This document shows positions 34,464 through 42,877 of a DNA stretch of 64,000 nt, in pieces. A program made the position numbers and the translations under genes. The DNA lies in contig JAOZHX010000004.1 of assembly GCA_026014665.1 (NCBI GenBank), forward strand, positions 1-64,000. The letters run 5' to 3'. The notes beneath the pieces were generated by a model that was given only the letters and a program-made list of their open reading frames with translations, was not told the DNA's origin and ran no database searches. Source of the stretch: Candidatus Bathyarchaeota archaeon (GTDB lineage: Archaea > Thermoproteota > Bathyarchaeia > Bathyarchaeales > Bathycorpusculaceae). The stretch's first letter is position 1. Each line of letters starts with the position of its first letter.

Positions 34464-36170
34464 TTAGTAGTCTCCTCGTTGTTGGGGTAAACCGCAGCCT
34501 GGTGGCACGAAGGGCACCACATCTTCCTCTGAGCCAATGGGCACGTCGATTACCGTTGTAACTGTACTGGTTAGTGCTGTCTTAACTGCTTTTTGGAACT
34601 CTTCGATCGAAGTCACGCGGAAGCCTTGTGCACCATAAGCTTCAGCTAGCTTGACGAAATCCGGTGTTTTTCCTAGGTTAACCGCCATGTAGCGGCGTTT
34701 GTAGAGTGTTCGTTGCCACTGCGCCACCATGCCCAGAACGGAATTGTTTAGCACTATCACAGTGACTGGGATGTTCTCGGTGACGCTACAAGCTAACTCC
34801 TGCTCAGACATAATGAAACTGCCGTCACCTGCAATGTCAACGACTGGTCTGTCTGGACAAGCGACTTTTGCTCCTATGGCTGCAGGGAAGCCAAAGCCCA
34901 TGGTTCCTAATCCGCCTGAGCTTATGAAGGTTCGAGGTTTTAATGCTTTGAAGTATAGGGCTGACCACATTTGGTTTTGGCCGACCTCTGTTGTAACTAT
35001 GGCGTCTTCAGGCAGCATTTTTCTCAGCTCCATCAGGAGTGCTTTTGGCACTAGTTCTCTTGGACGATCTATCAGTAGTGGACTTAGCTGTTCTTTGGCT
35101 TCTTTGACGCGTTTGGTCCAAGCGGTACCTTCAGTTTTGTGTAGTTTATCGTTTAAGGCTTTAAGCAGTAGTTTTAAAGCGGTCTTGGCGTCGCCGATTA
35201 TTGGCACATCAACCTCAACGTTCTTTCCTATCTCTGCTTCGTCTATGTCTATGTGTATCTTTTTAGCGTTCGGAGCGAAGGTGTCCAGGTTTGCTGTTGC
35301 GCGATCAGAGAACCTTGTTCCAATGGCCAGTAACACGTCTGCCTCGCTCATCAACTTGTTGGCAGCGGGGTTTCCGTGCATTCCGATGCTTCCAAGTGAC
35401 AGCGGGTGACCCTCGGGGAAAGAGCCTTTACCCATGAAAGTTGTGGCAACGGGCGCCATCAACAAGTCTGACATCTGCATAAGTTCGTCTGAAGCATTAG
35501 ACGTTATGACTCCCCCGCCCGACAGCAATATGGGTCTTTCAGCTGTAACCAGTAAATTGGCGGCATCGCTGATTTTAGTCAAATCCATCTCTATCATAGA
35601 TTTGTAGCCTCGGGCTTCGATTCTATCGGTGACCTCCACCTCGCCCGTTGCTGCCTGCACGTTTTTCGGCAAGTCAATTAGGACGGGTCCTGGTCTGCCT
35701 GTGGAGGCTATGTAGAAGGCTGTGTTGACGACTGTTGGGATTTCAGCGACTGTTCGAGGCTGAAAATTATATTTTGTAATCGGGGTGGTTATGCCGATGA
35801 TGTCTGCTTCTTGGAAGGCGTCTCTGCCTATCATGTAGCTCGTGTTAACGCCTGAAGTGGGCACTTGACCCGTCAAAGCGATTATTGGAGAGGAATCCAT
35901 GTATGCGTTGGCTATGCCTGTAACTAGGTTTGTGGCTCCTGGACCACTGGTTGCCATGCAGACGCCGACTCTGCCGCTGGCTCGTGCATAGCCTTCGGCT
36001 TCGTGGGCTGCGCATTGTTCGTGTCTTGCGAGTATGTGGCGTATCTTCTTGTTGCCGCAGAGTGCATCGTAAACTGGCAGGATGGCGCCGCCTAGGATGC
36101 CAAAGATTGTGTTTACGTTCTGTCGTTCTAGGGATTCTAAGAGTGCTTGTGCACCAGACATTTTTGTCAT
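34464..36170 (-). CDS. ilvB: Acetolactate synthase, large catalytic subunit
   Basis: ThDP-dependent enzyme of 568 residues: GAQALLESLERQNVNTIFGI, HEQCAAHEAEGYARASGRVG with the conserved catalytic Glu, TGQVPTSGV, and the ThDP-binding block GDGSFIMSEQELACSVTENI. It forms acetolactate or acetohydroxybutyrate for Val, Leu and Ile. First gene of the minus-strand unit ilvB-ilvN-leuC-leuD-leuB-leuA-pheA. ilvC and ilvD are not in the window. Confidence 0.96.
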   Translation of the reverse strand: MTKMSGAQALLESLERQNVNTIFGILGGAILPVYDALCGNKKIRHILARHEQCAAHEAEGYARASGRVGVCMATSGPGATNLVTGIANAYMDSSPIIALTGQVPTSGVNTSYMIGRDAFQEADIIGITTPITKYNFQPRTVAEIPTVVNTAFYIASTGRPGPVLIDLPKNVQAATGEVEVTDRIEARGYKSMIEMDLTKISDAANLLVTAERPILLSGGGVITSNASDELMQMSDLLMAPVATTFMGKGSFPEGHPLSLGSIGMHGNPAANKLMSEADVLLAIGTRFSDRATANLDTFAPNAKKIHIDIDEAEIGKNVEVDVPIIGDAKTALKLLLKALNDKLHKTEGTAWTKRVKEAKEQLSPLLIDRPRELVPKALLMELRKMLPEDAIVTTEVGQNQMWSALYFKALKPRTFISSGGLGTMGFGFPAAIGAKVACPDRPVVDIAGDGSFIMSEQELACSVTENIPVTVIVLNNSVLGMVAQWQRTLYKRRYMAVNLGKTPDFVKLAEAYGAQGFRVTSIEEFQKAVKTALTSTVTTVIDVPIGSEEDVVPFVPPGCGLPQQRGDY

Positions 36171-36436
36171 TGCATTCTACTCCTCATTAAAGTGTTAAGC
36201 GTAGTATGATCTAGAAGAGTTGGTTGCGAGAATTTTTCCGTGGCTGTTTTAGAGGTAAACCTACAAGGGTTAGAGAATTTGTACCCGACGATCCCAGCTA
36301 TTGAGGTGACGATCCCTCATTTTCTTGCCTCTTGAAACTCCACGTACCTTAAACGTACAGCTTCTTGCAAATAAAAACCTTGTGGTGTCTGCTGCTCTGT
36401 TTCTTTTCAGCTCTCTGAAATTCATTACTAATTTTC
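36171..36436. other. Leader region of the ilv-leu operon
   Basis: A stretch without a long gene. On the minus strand ATG 36320 opens a 16-codon frame ending in V-Q-I-L (stop at 36270), a weak candidate for a branched-chain leader peptide. GGGATCGTC occurs twice, 22 bases apart, around 36285-36315. No terminator-like hairpin comparable to that before aspartokinase is clear. Confidence 0.35.
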
Positions 36437-36680
36437 ATACTACTTCAATGGAGTACTTGCATCATAAGCTTTTTGTGGGTGTGGCGGTTTTAGGGTTGCC
36501 ACATGGTTGCTTGAGGAACGCTTTGCTTTTTTGGTTTGCAACGCTTTCCAATGTCTGCTTTGGTGTGGCGACCGTGTTTCTCTCCGCATGCCGTACATAT
36601 TTGCATGTAGAGTTTGGCTGGGTGTGGAGCATGTTGGAAAAGGCTAAAAATTATCAACCAAAAAGAAGGGGAAAACAGGA
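36437..36680. repeat. Dispersed repeat, copy B (partner at 14634-14880)
   Basis: The second copy of the repeat described at 14.6 kb, in the same orientation. The minus-strand Cys/His frame is interrupted here: MQICTACGEKHGRHT leads to ATMWQP and a stop, and a one-base deletion lies further on. This suggests that copy B is decayed, or that the conserved property is not protein. No terminal inverted repeats or target duplications were recognised. Confidence 0.6.
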
Positions 36681-36847
36681 AAGATTAAGTGAGCGATAAA
36701 GAGGTAGAAACCGCCACAATAGAGGCAAGCGCTATCGGCTTTAAGCTGCAGGTCAAGAATGGTTGAATGGGGAAGAGAATAAATTTATGATGGGTTTAAA
36801 AAACAAAAAAGAATATTGATTGTTTGAAAGATGCTCAAGCTTTAGGC

Positions 36848-36991
36848 TTAGTATCTTCGTGGTGGTCTGCGTTTAGAGTAGCATTCTCGGCAGTAAACTG
36901 GCCTGGTGCCGTCTGGCTTGAAAGGAACTTCGCATTCTTTTCCACAGTCAGCACAGGTTGCCTTGTGCATCTCTCTGTTACCGTATGACAT
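36848..36991 (-). CDS. Zinc-ribbon miniprotein, 47 residues
   Basis: ATG 36991 to TAA 36848. Two cysteine pairs, ATCADCGKECEVPF and PVYCRECYSKR, form a compact zinc ribbon with a basic tail (RRPPRRY). The block CEVPFKPDGTRPVYC is the widespread CxxCx(3)C type ribbon seen in archaeal and CPR proteins, often attached to other domains. The same ribbon ends the protein at 52.2-52.9 kb in this window. Likely nucleic-acid binding; unproven. Confidence 0.75.
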   Translation of the reverse strand: MSYGNREMHKATCADCGKECEVPFKPDGTRPVYCRECYSKRRPPRRY

Positions 36992-37296
36992 TTTCTCTAT
37001 TTCAACTCCTACTATATTAGCTGTGCAAAAATTTCTTCTTACACATACCCCTCATACATAGTATCGACACTTATAAATTAGGTGCTGACAGCTTCGAAAA
37101 GTTGGAATCAATCAAGCGTTTGCTTTAAAACTCAGGACTCAGGCAAGGCGACTTATCTACGTGCAAAAGTCCAAGTTGATTCATAGGCAACCTAATATAG
37201 CCCCATAAACCTATACAATTCACTAATCGAGAAAAAGTGCATCAAGCAACCACACACTTGCTTTTTCTCCAAACTTGCCGCAAAGAGAGAGGGAAT

Positions 37297-37941
37297 TTGA
37301 GACAGAAAAAATCAACCTTAGGCGAGCACCTTGCTCTCCTATCGGTAAAACATAACATCTACCCGCATGAAGTTTTCCAAGCCCTACTTCGAGCGGAAAA
37401 AAACGAAAAAGCATCTTGCGGAAACTTATCTGTGGAGTATCGAGGGAAAATAAAAAGCGAATTCGTCTTCCTGATAACTAAGGAAGAAAACGTTGTAGCG
37501 CAATTCCGAGTGGACCAGCAATTTCTACTTCGGAAAGATAACTCGTTTGAAGGCTGGATGAATACGGATAAAATTCGCAAAAAAATCGCTAAACAGAACA
37601 CACAATCTCTCTACATCCAAATTAACAATCTTAGAGCGGGCATGAAGCACATAAACATAAAAGCCACAATCATAGAGCTTCCTAAACCCACTCAAGTCCA
37701 CACCCAATTCGGAAACAACGTTATGGTCGTAAACGCCATAATCGCCGACGAATCAGGAAAAATCAAACTCTGCCTCTGGGAAGGACAAATCGACGCAATC
37801 AGCATAGGTGATAGCATAGAACTCAAAAACGGGCAAGTCTGCGTTTTCCGCGGCGAAAAACAGCTGCGAATAGGAAAAAACGGTTCGCTTTCCGTGCTAA
37901 AAAACGCGCAGGCTAAACCGCAAATCGCAACGATCCGTTAA
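37297..37941 (+). CDS. OB-fold nucleic-acid-binding protein
   Basis: About 214 residues. The C-terminal 90 form an RPA-type OB fold (INIKATIIELPKPTQVHTQF, NAIIADESGKIKLCLWEGQI, GDSIELKNGQVCVFRGEKQL). The N-terminal half is unassigned and basic. I chose the TTG at 37297 because AGAGAGAGGG lies just before it; an in-frame start at 37237 would add 20 residues without a ribosome site. It is only distantly like the two-OB protein at 11.5 kb. It may belong to the viral region or to the host. Confidence 0.7.
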   Translation: MRQKKSTLGEHLALLSVKHNIYPHEVFQALLRAEKNEKASCGNLSVEYRGKIKSEFVFLITKEENVVAQFRVDQQFLLRKDNSFEGWMNTDKIRKKIAKQNTQSLYIQINNLRAGMKHINIKATIIELPKPTQVHTQFGNNVMVVNAIIADESGKIKLCLWEGQIDAISIGDSIELKNGQVCVFRGEKQLRIGKNGSLSVLKNAQAKPQIATIR

Positions 37942-38017
37942 ACCCCAACCTATTGAACGCCAAGTTTTTGACATCATAAAAATCGGATATCCCTAAGCCC
38001 TAAGAGGGATAACCACT

Positions 38018-38149
38018 ATTGACGCCAAAAAACTCCAAAAAATTACAGTTGAAAAATTAAAAAATAGAAAGCATTTAGACGAACCATATTACCTGCGTAC
38101 AATTTCCTCCATTCTTGACCCAATCAAACTTCTTCTCTATAGGGCTTAG
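38018..38149 (+). pseudogene. Possible gene remnant near the left edge of the viral region
   Basis: The frame from 38018 reads as protein-like (KITVEKLKNRKHLDEPYYLR, then TISSILDPIKLLLYRA) to a TAG at 38147-38149, but has no ATG, GTG or TTG before it; the only in-frame candidates are ATT or ATA. It overlaps the end of the opposite RHH gene by 26 bases. Either a gene with a rare start or the C-terminal remnant of one cut by the viral insertion. Confidence 0.25.
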
Positions 38150-38324
38150 CCTGATTTTTTGGGCGATGTATGGTCTCGCTTATCAAGCTTAATTCTTTGG
38201 CGTAATCCATCAATGCCATGCGTAACGTTTCACTTTCACTCATGCCTAAACGCCCCGATAACTCAGTCAGTATCGAACGCTGCTCCTTGCTCATGACAAC
38301 TTTAACTACGCATTTTCTTGCCAT
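38124..38324 (-). CDS. Ribbon-helix-helix transcription regulator (left)
   Basis: A protein of 66 residues: MARKCVVKVVMSKEQRSILT gives the DNA-contacting strand and first helix, LGMSESETLRMALMDYAKEL the second helix with the typical S-E-S-E-T-L-R turn. The tail is basic. The ATG at 38324 was preferred over one at 38330 on family form. It is divergent from the structural operon, and three 11-bp direct repeats lie between them (38351-38383), so it is probably the repressor of that operon and of itself. Confidence 0.85.
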   Translation of the reverse strand: MARKCVVKVVMSKEQRSILTELSGRLGMSESETLRMALMDYAKELSLISETIHRPKNQAKPYREEV

Positions 38325-38350
38325 ACACATGCACTTTTCTGTCTTGACCC

Positions 38351-38383
38351 CTCAGGCTGGTCTCAGGTTGGTCCTCACGTGGT
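38351..38383. promoter_or_regulatory. Three tandem 11-bp repeats, probable RHH operator
   Basis: CTCAGGCTGGT (38351-38361), CTCAGGTTGGT (38362-38372) and CCTCACGTGGT (38373-38383) follow each other directly, one helical turn apart. Ribbon-helix-helix dimers bind cooperatively to such spaced direct repeats. The array is 27 bases before the RHH start codon and about 35 bases before the TATA box of the structural operon, so both promoters could be governed. Confidence 0.6.
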
Positions 38384-38417
38384 CCAACGGGTAGTACAAT
38401 TCGTCTTTTCAGTTTGG

Positions 38418-38426
38418 CAGTATATT
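38418..38426 (+). promoter_or_regulatory. TATA box of the viral structural operon
   Basis: AGTATATTA lies 33-41 bases before the preferred ATG at 38459, placing transcription start near 38445-38450, with GAGGAAC as ribosome site at 38446-38452. Spacing-based inference. Confidence 0.55.
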
Positions 38427-38458
38427 AGCTTGTTATCAGTTGTGTGAGGAACAACAAA

Positions 38459-39628
38459 ATGACATGGGAAGAAAACCAAGAAACCATCCGAAGCGAACAT
38501 CGCCCCCTCGAAGAATTCCAAAAAGACACTATAAAAACAGCTTCAATAAACGATAAGGAGGGCATACAAGCAATTGTTGGCAAACCAATCGGCAAACAAA
38601 CCTTGGAAATCCAAAGCTACCTCTTTGCCAAAGAATGCGGCTGGACCGTTGAGAAGGCCAAAGAATGGTTCAGCAAAAACTGCACTGCTGCAAAAGAACA
38701 TGTCTGTGCAGTCCTGCCCTTCATGATTACAGAGAAAATCTCAAACAAACCCCTCAAAATAAGCGGTTTAGCCATGACTGTCGGCATGAGCCGCAACTTC
38801 AACATCTACACTCCCAAAGAACTGGAAGCTTTTGCCTCAAAACTTGTCAACGCACCCGTTTACATCGAACATGTAACTTCACAAAACGCCGTAGGCAAAG
38901 TCACAAAAACCGATTGGAACGGACAAAACCTGCTCTATGAAGCCGAAATCTTCGATGAAGAGACAGCGGCAAAAATCCGCAAGGGCCTCATACGCCACGT
39001 CAGCGTCGGTGCAGACTACCAAACCATAGACTTAGTTAACGGAAAAATCCCCCATGGACTATACAACGCTGAAATTAGCCTAGTTGCGGTTCCCGGCATC
39101 CCTGAAACCAACATCCAAATTCTCGAAAAGCTGCATCTTTGCGAACAAGAATTCGAACCTATGCTGTCTGGCGAGTACACGCTTGGCTTCTACCAGGACG
39201 CATCAGCATTTTTGCCCGAGCACTTCAGCCTTTTTTGGCTTGACCGAGCAAACGGCGTTTTAGCTATAATGGGCAAAATCAAAAGCAACCCTGATCAACA
39301 ACGCACCCAAGCAATCCTCTTCTCGAAAGAGAAAATGTGGGATACAAACCGCATCCGCGACTGGCTCTCTCTGCACCCAACCTACCTGACTTCAGTGGTA
39401 ACTCAGCCACAACAAGACCTGAGTGAAATTTCAGAAAGCCTAATCAAAAAACCACTCGAACCCACCATACCGCTAAATCAAGCTATAAAACTCATCGAAA
39501 GTGTCTTGCCCAGCCACTTAGTTCAGCGTAGCTGGAGCCTTGGACCGCAACGCATGTGCCAAGAACTCAATCGGGTGCTTCTAAAACTCCGCAGCATGCA
39601 GGATAGTCACACAATTGACCGCAAGTAA
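38459..39628 (+). CDS. Viral head maturation protease (U35-like) with XkdF-type repeats
   Basis: About 389 residues. The middle (roughly 100-225) looks like a prohead protease: ISGLAMTVGMSRNFNIYTPK, PVYIEHVTSQNAVGKV with a candidate catalytic His, LIRHVSVGADYQ with a candidate Ser, and EISLVAVPGIPETN. Flanking it are two copies of an XkdF-like block: YLFAKECGWTVEKAKEWFS near residue 60 and ILFSKEKMWDTNRIRDWLS near 285. The C-terminal helical part may act as scaffold. It precedes the decoration and capsid genes, as in many head-tail viruses. ATG 38459 has a good ribosome site; GTG 38444 is at the predicted transcription start. Confidence 0.7.
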   Translation: MTWEENQETIRSEHRPLEEFQKDTIKTASINDKEGIQAIVGKPIGKQTLEIQSYLFAKECGWTVEKAKEWFSKNCTAAKEHVCAVLPFMITEKISNKPLKISGLAMTVGMSRNFNIYTPKELEAFASKLVNAPVYIEHVTSQNAVGKVTKTDWNGQNLLYEAEIFDEETAAKIRKGLIRHVSVGADYQTIDLVNGKIPHGLYNAEISLVAVPGIPETNIQILEKLHLCEQEFEPMLSGEYTLGFYQDASAFLPEHFSLFWLDRANGVLAIMGKIKSNPDQQRTQAILFSKEKMWDTNRIRDWLSLHPTYLTSVVTQPQQDLSEISESLIKKPLEPTIPLNQAIKLIESVLPSHLVQRSWSLGPQRMCQELNRVLLKLRSMQDSHTIDRK

Positions 39629-39675
39629 CTGAGGATGAACTCAGCGAAAACACAAGGAAGATGGAGAAACAAACA

Positions 39676-40101
39676 ATGACTGATTTAACCAACAAAAACT
39701 GGATGGCCATAGGCGAAACCGATGACCCCAACGCCATCATCGAATCCTTCGAAGCAGAAGCCGCAGTTACCAAGGGCGACCCCGTCTACTTGAGCTCAGA
39801 CCACAAAGTCTCCCCAGCCGCAACGGCACAAGACTGCATCGGAATTGCCCTCAAAACCACTTCTGCAACCGCACAATGCCCAGTCCTGATCCGTGGCAGA
39901 GTCAAGGTCAAAGCAGGCGGCGCAATCACCCGCGGCAAAGCCGTTTACGGAGCAGATGCTTCCAAACGTGTCCTAGAATTAACAGACCAAGCCGTAAATG
40001 AAGCCGGTTCAGGCACATACACCGTATACTATAACCGCAAACTCGGCACGGCGCTACAAACAGCAACCTCTGCAGGCGATTTGCTCTTCATACAAATTTA
40101 A
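39676..40101 (+). CDS. Viral capsid decoration/stabilisation protein (DUF2190-like)
   Basis: About 141 residues of beta structure: AAVTKGDPVYLSSDHKVSPA, AQDCIGIALKTTSATAQCPV, IRGRVKVKAGGAITRGKAVY and GTALQTATSAGDLLFIQI. This matches small beta-tulip head-decoration proteins such as those of DUF2190, found just before the major capsid gene. Start either ATG 39661 or ATG 39676; the second has the better spacing to GATGGAG. Confidence 0.7.
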   Translation: MTDLTNKNWMAIGETDDPNAIIESFEAEAAVTKGDPVYLSSDHKVSPAATAQDCIGIALKTTSATAQCPVLIRGRVKVKAGGAITRGKAVYGADASKRVLELTDQAVNEAGSGTYTVYYNRKLGTALQTATSAGDLLFIQI

Positions 40102-40112
40102 GGTGAAGCCGT

Positions 40113-41069
40113 ATGAAACCACGATTATTTGAATCGCTCATGGCGCAGAACAACGAATTCAAAGAACATATCGAAACCCAAAAGCACAAAGCAAACGTCC
40201 ACCCCTTCCTCAAACGCTACTGTGAAGTCGGCATCCGCGAAGGCTTGTTTAGCGATTCAGCGTCAGCCCTAGGACGCTTGCATGATACTTTAGTGCAAGC
40301 CGCCTATCCCGAAATGATAGGCAGAGACATCATAACCGTTATGCCAACCACCGAGCCCATGGAACGTTTCCCCCTCGACGAAAAAGCAGTCGCTTACAAA
40401 TACGCAGAAGGCTCAGCCACGCGCTTAAGCGGACAAAAAAACAGCATTGTCGACGTCTACACAAACATCTTAGCAGAATCGTCAGAAGAATGGACCCGCG
40501 AATTCCTCGAAGACGCAACCTGGAACGTCATGAACAGTATGGTAGAGAAAGTTGGCCGTGCATTAGGCGAGGAAGAAACCAACCGAATCATCGCACTCTA
40601 CGGGTCAGTTGCAGACGCAGACCTAGCGGGAGGCGCACCTATCAGCCAAGGCAACGCAGCCATGAACTGGGCAGGGCTCGTTAAACTACACAATGCATTG
40701 CGAGCCTCAAACTGGAAACCAACCGTTCTCGCAGTCAACGAAGTTCAACTGCATCAGCTCTTAAGCGACGACAAATTCATCCACGCACAATACTTGCCTT
40801 CGGGACAAACCAACCTCGACGACGCCACAGTCACCAGCGTTCTAGGCATGCGAGTCCAAGCCAGCACCCTTGTTCCAAACGGCACAGCATACGCCATAGA
40901 CACAAGAGTCGCTTCAGTGATGCTTCTACGACGAGACGTAACAGTCGAAGACTGGGAAGACATCAAAAACGGCAAATACGGCGTCCGCGCCACCACACGC
41001 TTCGGCTTAGGAGTCCTCCGCAGCAACGCCATCGCAAAACTAACCAATATAGCCACAACACTAACTTAA
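40113..41069 (+). CDS. Major capsid protein, HK97 fold
   Basis: A protein of 318 residues. N-terminal helical arm (to about 60), then VQAAYPEMIGRDIITVMPTT, a P-domain helix region (EEETNRIIALYG) and an A-domain with LVKLHNALRASNWKPTVLAV, TSVLGMRVQASTLVPNGTAY, VASVMLLRRDVTVEDWED and a C-terminal TTRFGLGVLRSNAIAKLTNI. This order is the one seen in HK97-type capsids of archaeal and bacterial head-tail viruses. Its place after protease and decoration genes supports it. Confidence 0.85.
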   Translation: MKPRLFESLMAQNNEFKEHIETQKHKANVHPFLKRYCEVGIREGLFSDSASALGRLHDTLVQAAYPEMIGRDIITVMPTTEPMERFPLDEKAVAYKYAEGSATRLSGQKNSIVDVYTNILAESSEEWTREFLEDATWNVMNSMVEKVGRALGEEETNRIIALYGSVADADLAGGAPISQGNAAMNWAGLVKLHNALRASNWKPTVLAVNEVQLHQLLSDDKFIHAQYLPSGQTNLDDATVTSVLGMRVQASTLVPNGTAYAIDTRVASVMLLRRDVTVEDWEDIKNGKYGVRATTRFGLGVLRSNAIAKLTNIATTLT

Positions 41070-41137
41070 GCACGTGAAAATTATGAAAGCACTCCATTTT
41101 CCCTTTTTTTCCAAATAAACAACCCGAGGATCAAAAC

Positions 41138-41380
41138 ATGAGACGTTTAACTGAAAGAATGAATTTAGCCCAAACAGTCCTAAAAGAACTCCGTCAGCAA
41201 CCGTTAAGCCGAACTGAACTGGAGCAGCGAACCATCCGTAAAAGAGGTACTCACGGCACCTTTGAAGGCATATTCCGCTATTTGGTTCAGGGCGGTTTCG
41301 TTCAAAAAAGCCAGCAAAAACACCGCGCTGCCTACATCATCACGGAAAAAGGAGTTAAACTCTTGGAGGCAGTGCAATGA
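41138..41380 (+). CDS. Winged-helix DNA-binding protein
   Basis: A protein of 80 residues: NLAQTVLKELRQQPLSRTEL, then RGTHGTFEGIFRYLVQGGFV as recognition helix and YIITEKGVKLLEAV as wing and last helix. It looks like a small wHTH regulator, unusual between capsid and portal genes. ATG preceded by CCGAGGATC. It overlaps the portal gene by four bases, so it is expressed with it. Confidence 0.7.
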   Translation: MRRLTERMNLAQTVLKELRQQPLSRTELEQRTIRKRGTHGTFEGIFRYLVQGGFVQKSQQKHRAAYIITEKGVKLLEAVQ

Positions 41381-42597
41381 ACACCACATTCCAACGCCTT
41401 GTCGAGGCCTTTTCAATTAAGGCAAAAAGCGGAGTTGCTTTGCCTCAAGCAGCTTTGGTTTATGAAACCCCATCTATACCACTAGCGGATATAGTTAAGC
41501 TCTATGAGCGCGACCCTAGCTGCAAAGCAAGCGTGGATTTGCTGGCGGCTTCGGCGGTTGGCTCAGGCTTCTACACCACCATAAACGATGATTATGAGAG
41601 GGCAACTCAAGCCAAACAGGTAGTCGATTCATTTAGCGAAAACGTCAACTTGGACGCCCTGCTTTGCGACATGGCGAAAATGCTGATTGCATGCGGAAAC
41701 GATTTCTGGCTCAAACTCACCCCTGAAAACACCAAAGCCCTACACCGGCTTCCAGTTGATGCAGTCGAGCGCATACAACAAAGCTACCTGGAAGAAAAAA
41801 ACCTCAAAATTCCCTACAAAATCGAAAGTTATAAGCTACGCCAAATTTATGGAGGTCAAAGCCTTGCCGCCCAAGCCATCGTGCATTGGCGCATCAACTG
41901 CTTAGATTATTCTGGTTATGGCACGGGTGTGCTCCAGGTTCTTTTGCATTCCCTTGCTTTTCAAGGTGATAAACGTCCAGCGTACGCTTCCATGAAAGCA
42001 AAAATTGAACGAATAATGCCCCGAATTTTTGAGAAGTACGCTGGACCCGACGTTTTAGCCCTGCTGGAACGAGCCGACGACGAAACAATTGCCAAGTTTC
42101 AGCAAGCCATCAAAAACCGCAGCGAAGAAGGCGCCTGGCTATTCTACAACGGCAAAGGCGACATCCGACCGGTCACCATCGACCCCCGCGCACGCTTCGA
42201 ATATTACGTCGACCACCTCATTAACCAATTTTACCTCGGCTGCGAAACCCCCTTACCGCGGCTCTTCAGCACACCTGGATTCACCGAAGCCTCAGCAAAC
42301 GCTGCACTGGAGCTGCAAAACATGTTAATCCAGCCTATTCAACGGTACATAAAACGTCAAGTTGAACGCGAACTTTTCGACGTTGTCTTGCTGCAGGCTG
42401 GATTCAATCCCGCTCAAGCCCAAGCGCGCTTACACTGGAGCCCCTATAAAGCAAAAGAGCTCAGCACAGCCGACCTGCTCAAAGCAGCGGAACAAAAACT
42501 CATTCGTCCAGAAGAATTCAGAAAGAATGCATCCAAATTCGGTTGGCAACTCTGGGAAGAACCCCAGCAAACAGCTAAGGTGACCTCTGATGACTGA
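41377..42597 (+). CDS. Viral portal protein
   Basis: A protein of 406 residues. Family features: LADIVKLYERDPSCKASVDL, LAASAVGSGFYTTIND, MLIACGNDFWLKLTPEN, IVHWRINCLDYSGYGTGVLQ, then KPRITPRA-like core VTIDPRARFEYYVDHLINQF and LGCETPLPRLFSTPGFTEAS followed by long helices. Portal proteins form the DNA gate at one vertex. The gene is after the capsid gene, not before as in most head-tail viruses. Confidence 0.85.
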   Translation: MNTTFQRLVEAFSIKAKSGVALPQAALVYETPSIPLADIVKLYERDPSCKASVDLLAASAVGSGFYTTINDDYERATQAKQVVDSFSENVNLDALLCDMAKMLIACGNDFWLKLTPENTKALHRLPVDAVERIQQSYLEEKNLKIPYKIESYKLRQIYGGQSLAAQAIVHWRINCLDYSGYGTGVLQVLLHSLAFQGDKRPAYASMKAKIERIMPRIFEKYAGPDVLALLERADDETIAKFQQAIKNRSEEGAWLFYNGKGDIRPVTIDPRARFEYYVDHLINQFYLGCETPLPRLFSTPGFTEASANAALELQNMLIQPIQRYIKRQVERELFDVVLLQAGFNPAQAQARLHWSPYKAKELSTADLLKAAEQKLIRPEEFRKNASKFGWQLWEEPQQTAKVTSDD

Positions 42598-42820
42598 AGT
42601 TCCATACGGCAGGTACGAAGAAGCTTACAAGGCAATCCATAGCGCCTTAATGGGTCTTACGTGTCCACCGCCTGGGCGAAAGCTCACCAAACTGGGTTTC
42701 ACCTGGAATCCTGATGGCACCGTAGCCACATTGAAGGCTTATGATGGCGCCGATTTGCTGTTCATTTTAACGTTCACGTGGAACAACGAAGGCACCCTGC
42801 GTGAGGTGGCTCGAACATAG
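42590..42820 (+). CDS. Small viral protein, 76 residues
   Basis: ATG overlaps the portal stop by eight bases. Beta-rich (LTKLGFTWNPDGTVATLKAY, LLFILTFTWNNEGTLREVAR). No family recognised with certainty; similar short proteins with paired strands and FTWN motifs occur in structural clusters of head-tail viruses. Probably a virion or assembly component. Confidence 0.55.
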   Translation: MTEVPYGRYEEAYKAIHSALMGLTCPPPGRKLTKLGFTWNPDGTVATLKAYDGADLLFILTFTWNNEGTLREVART

Positions 42821-42877
42821 TTGACTTGCTCAGCTAGCGAGAAACCAGCAACAAACCAAAAAATCGGAGACAAAAAC

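Noticed and set aside
36325-36699. A 124-residue + strand frame over repeat copy B
   Set aside because: It starts in the ilv leader and crosses the repeat; in copy A the same frame is broken, and the first third has no coding character.
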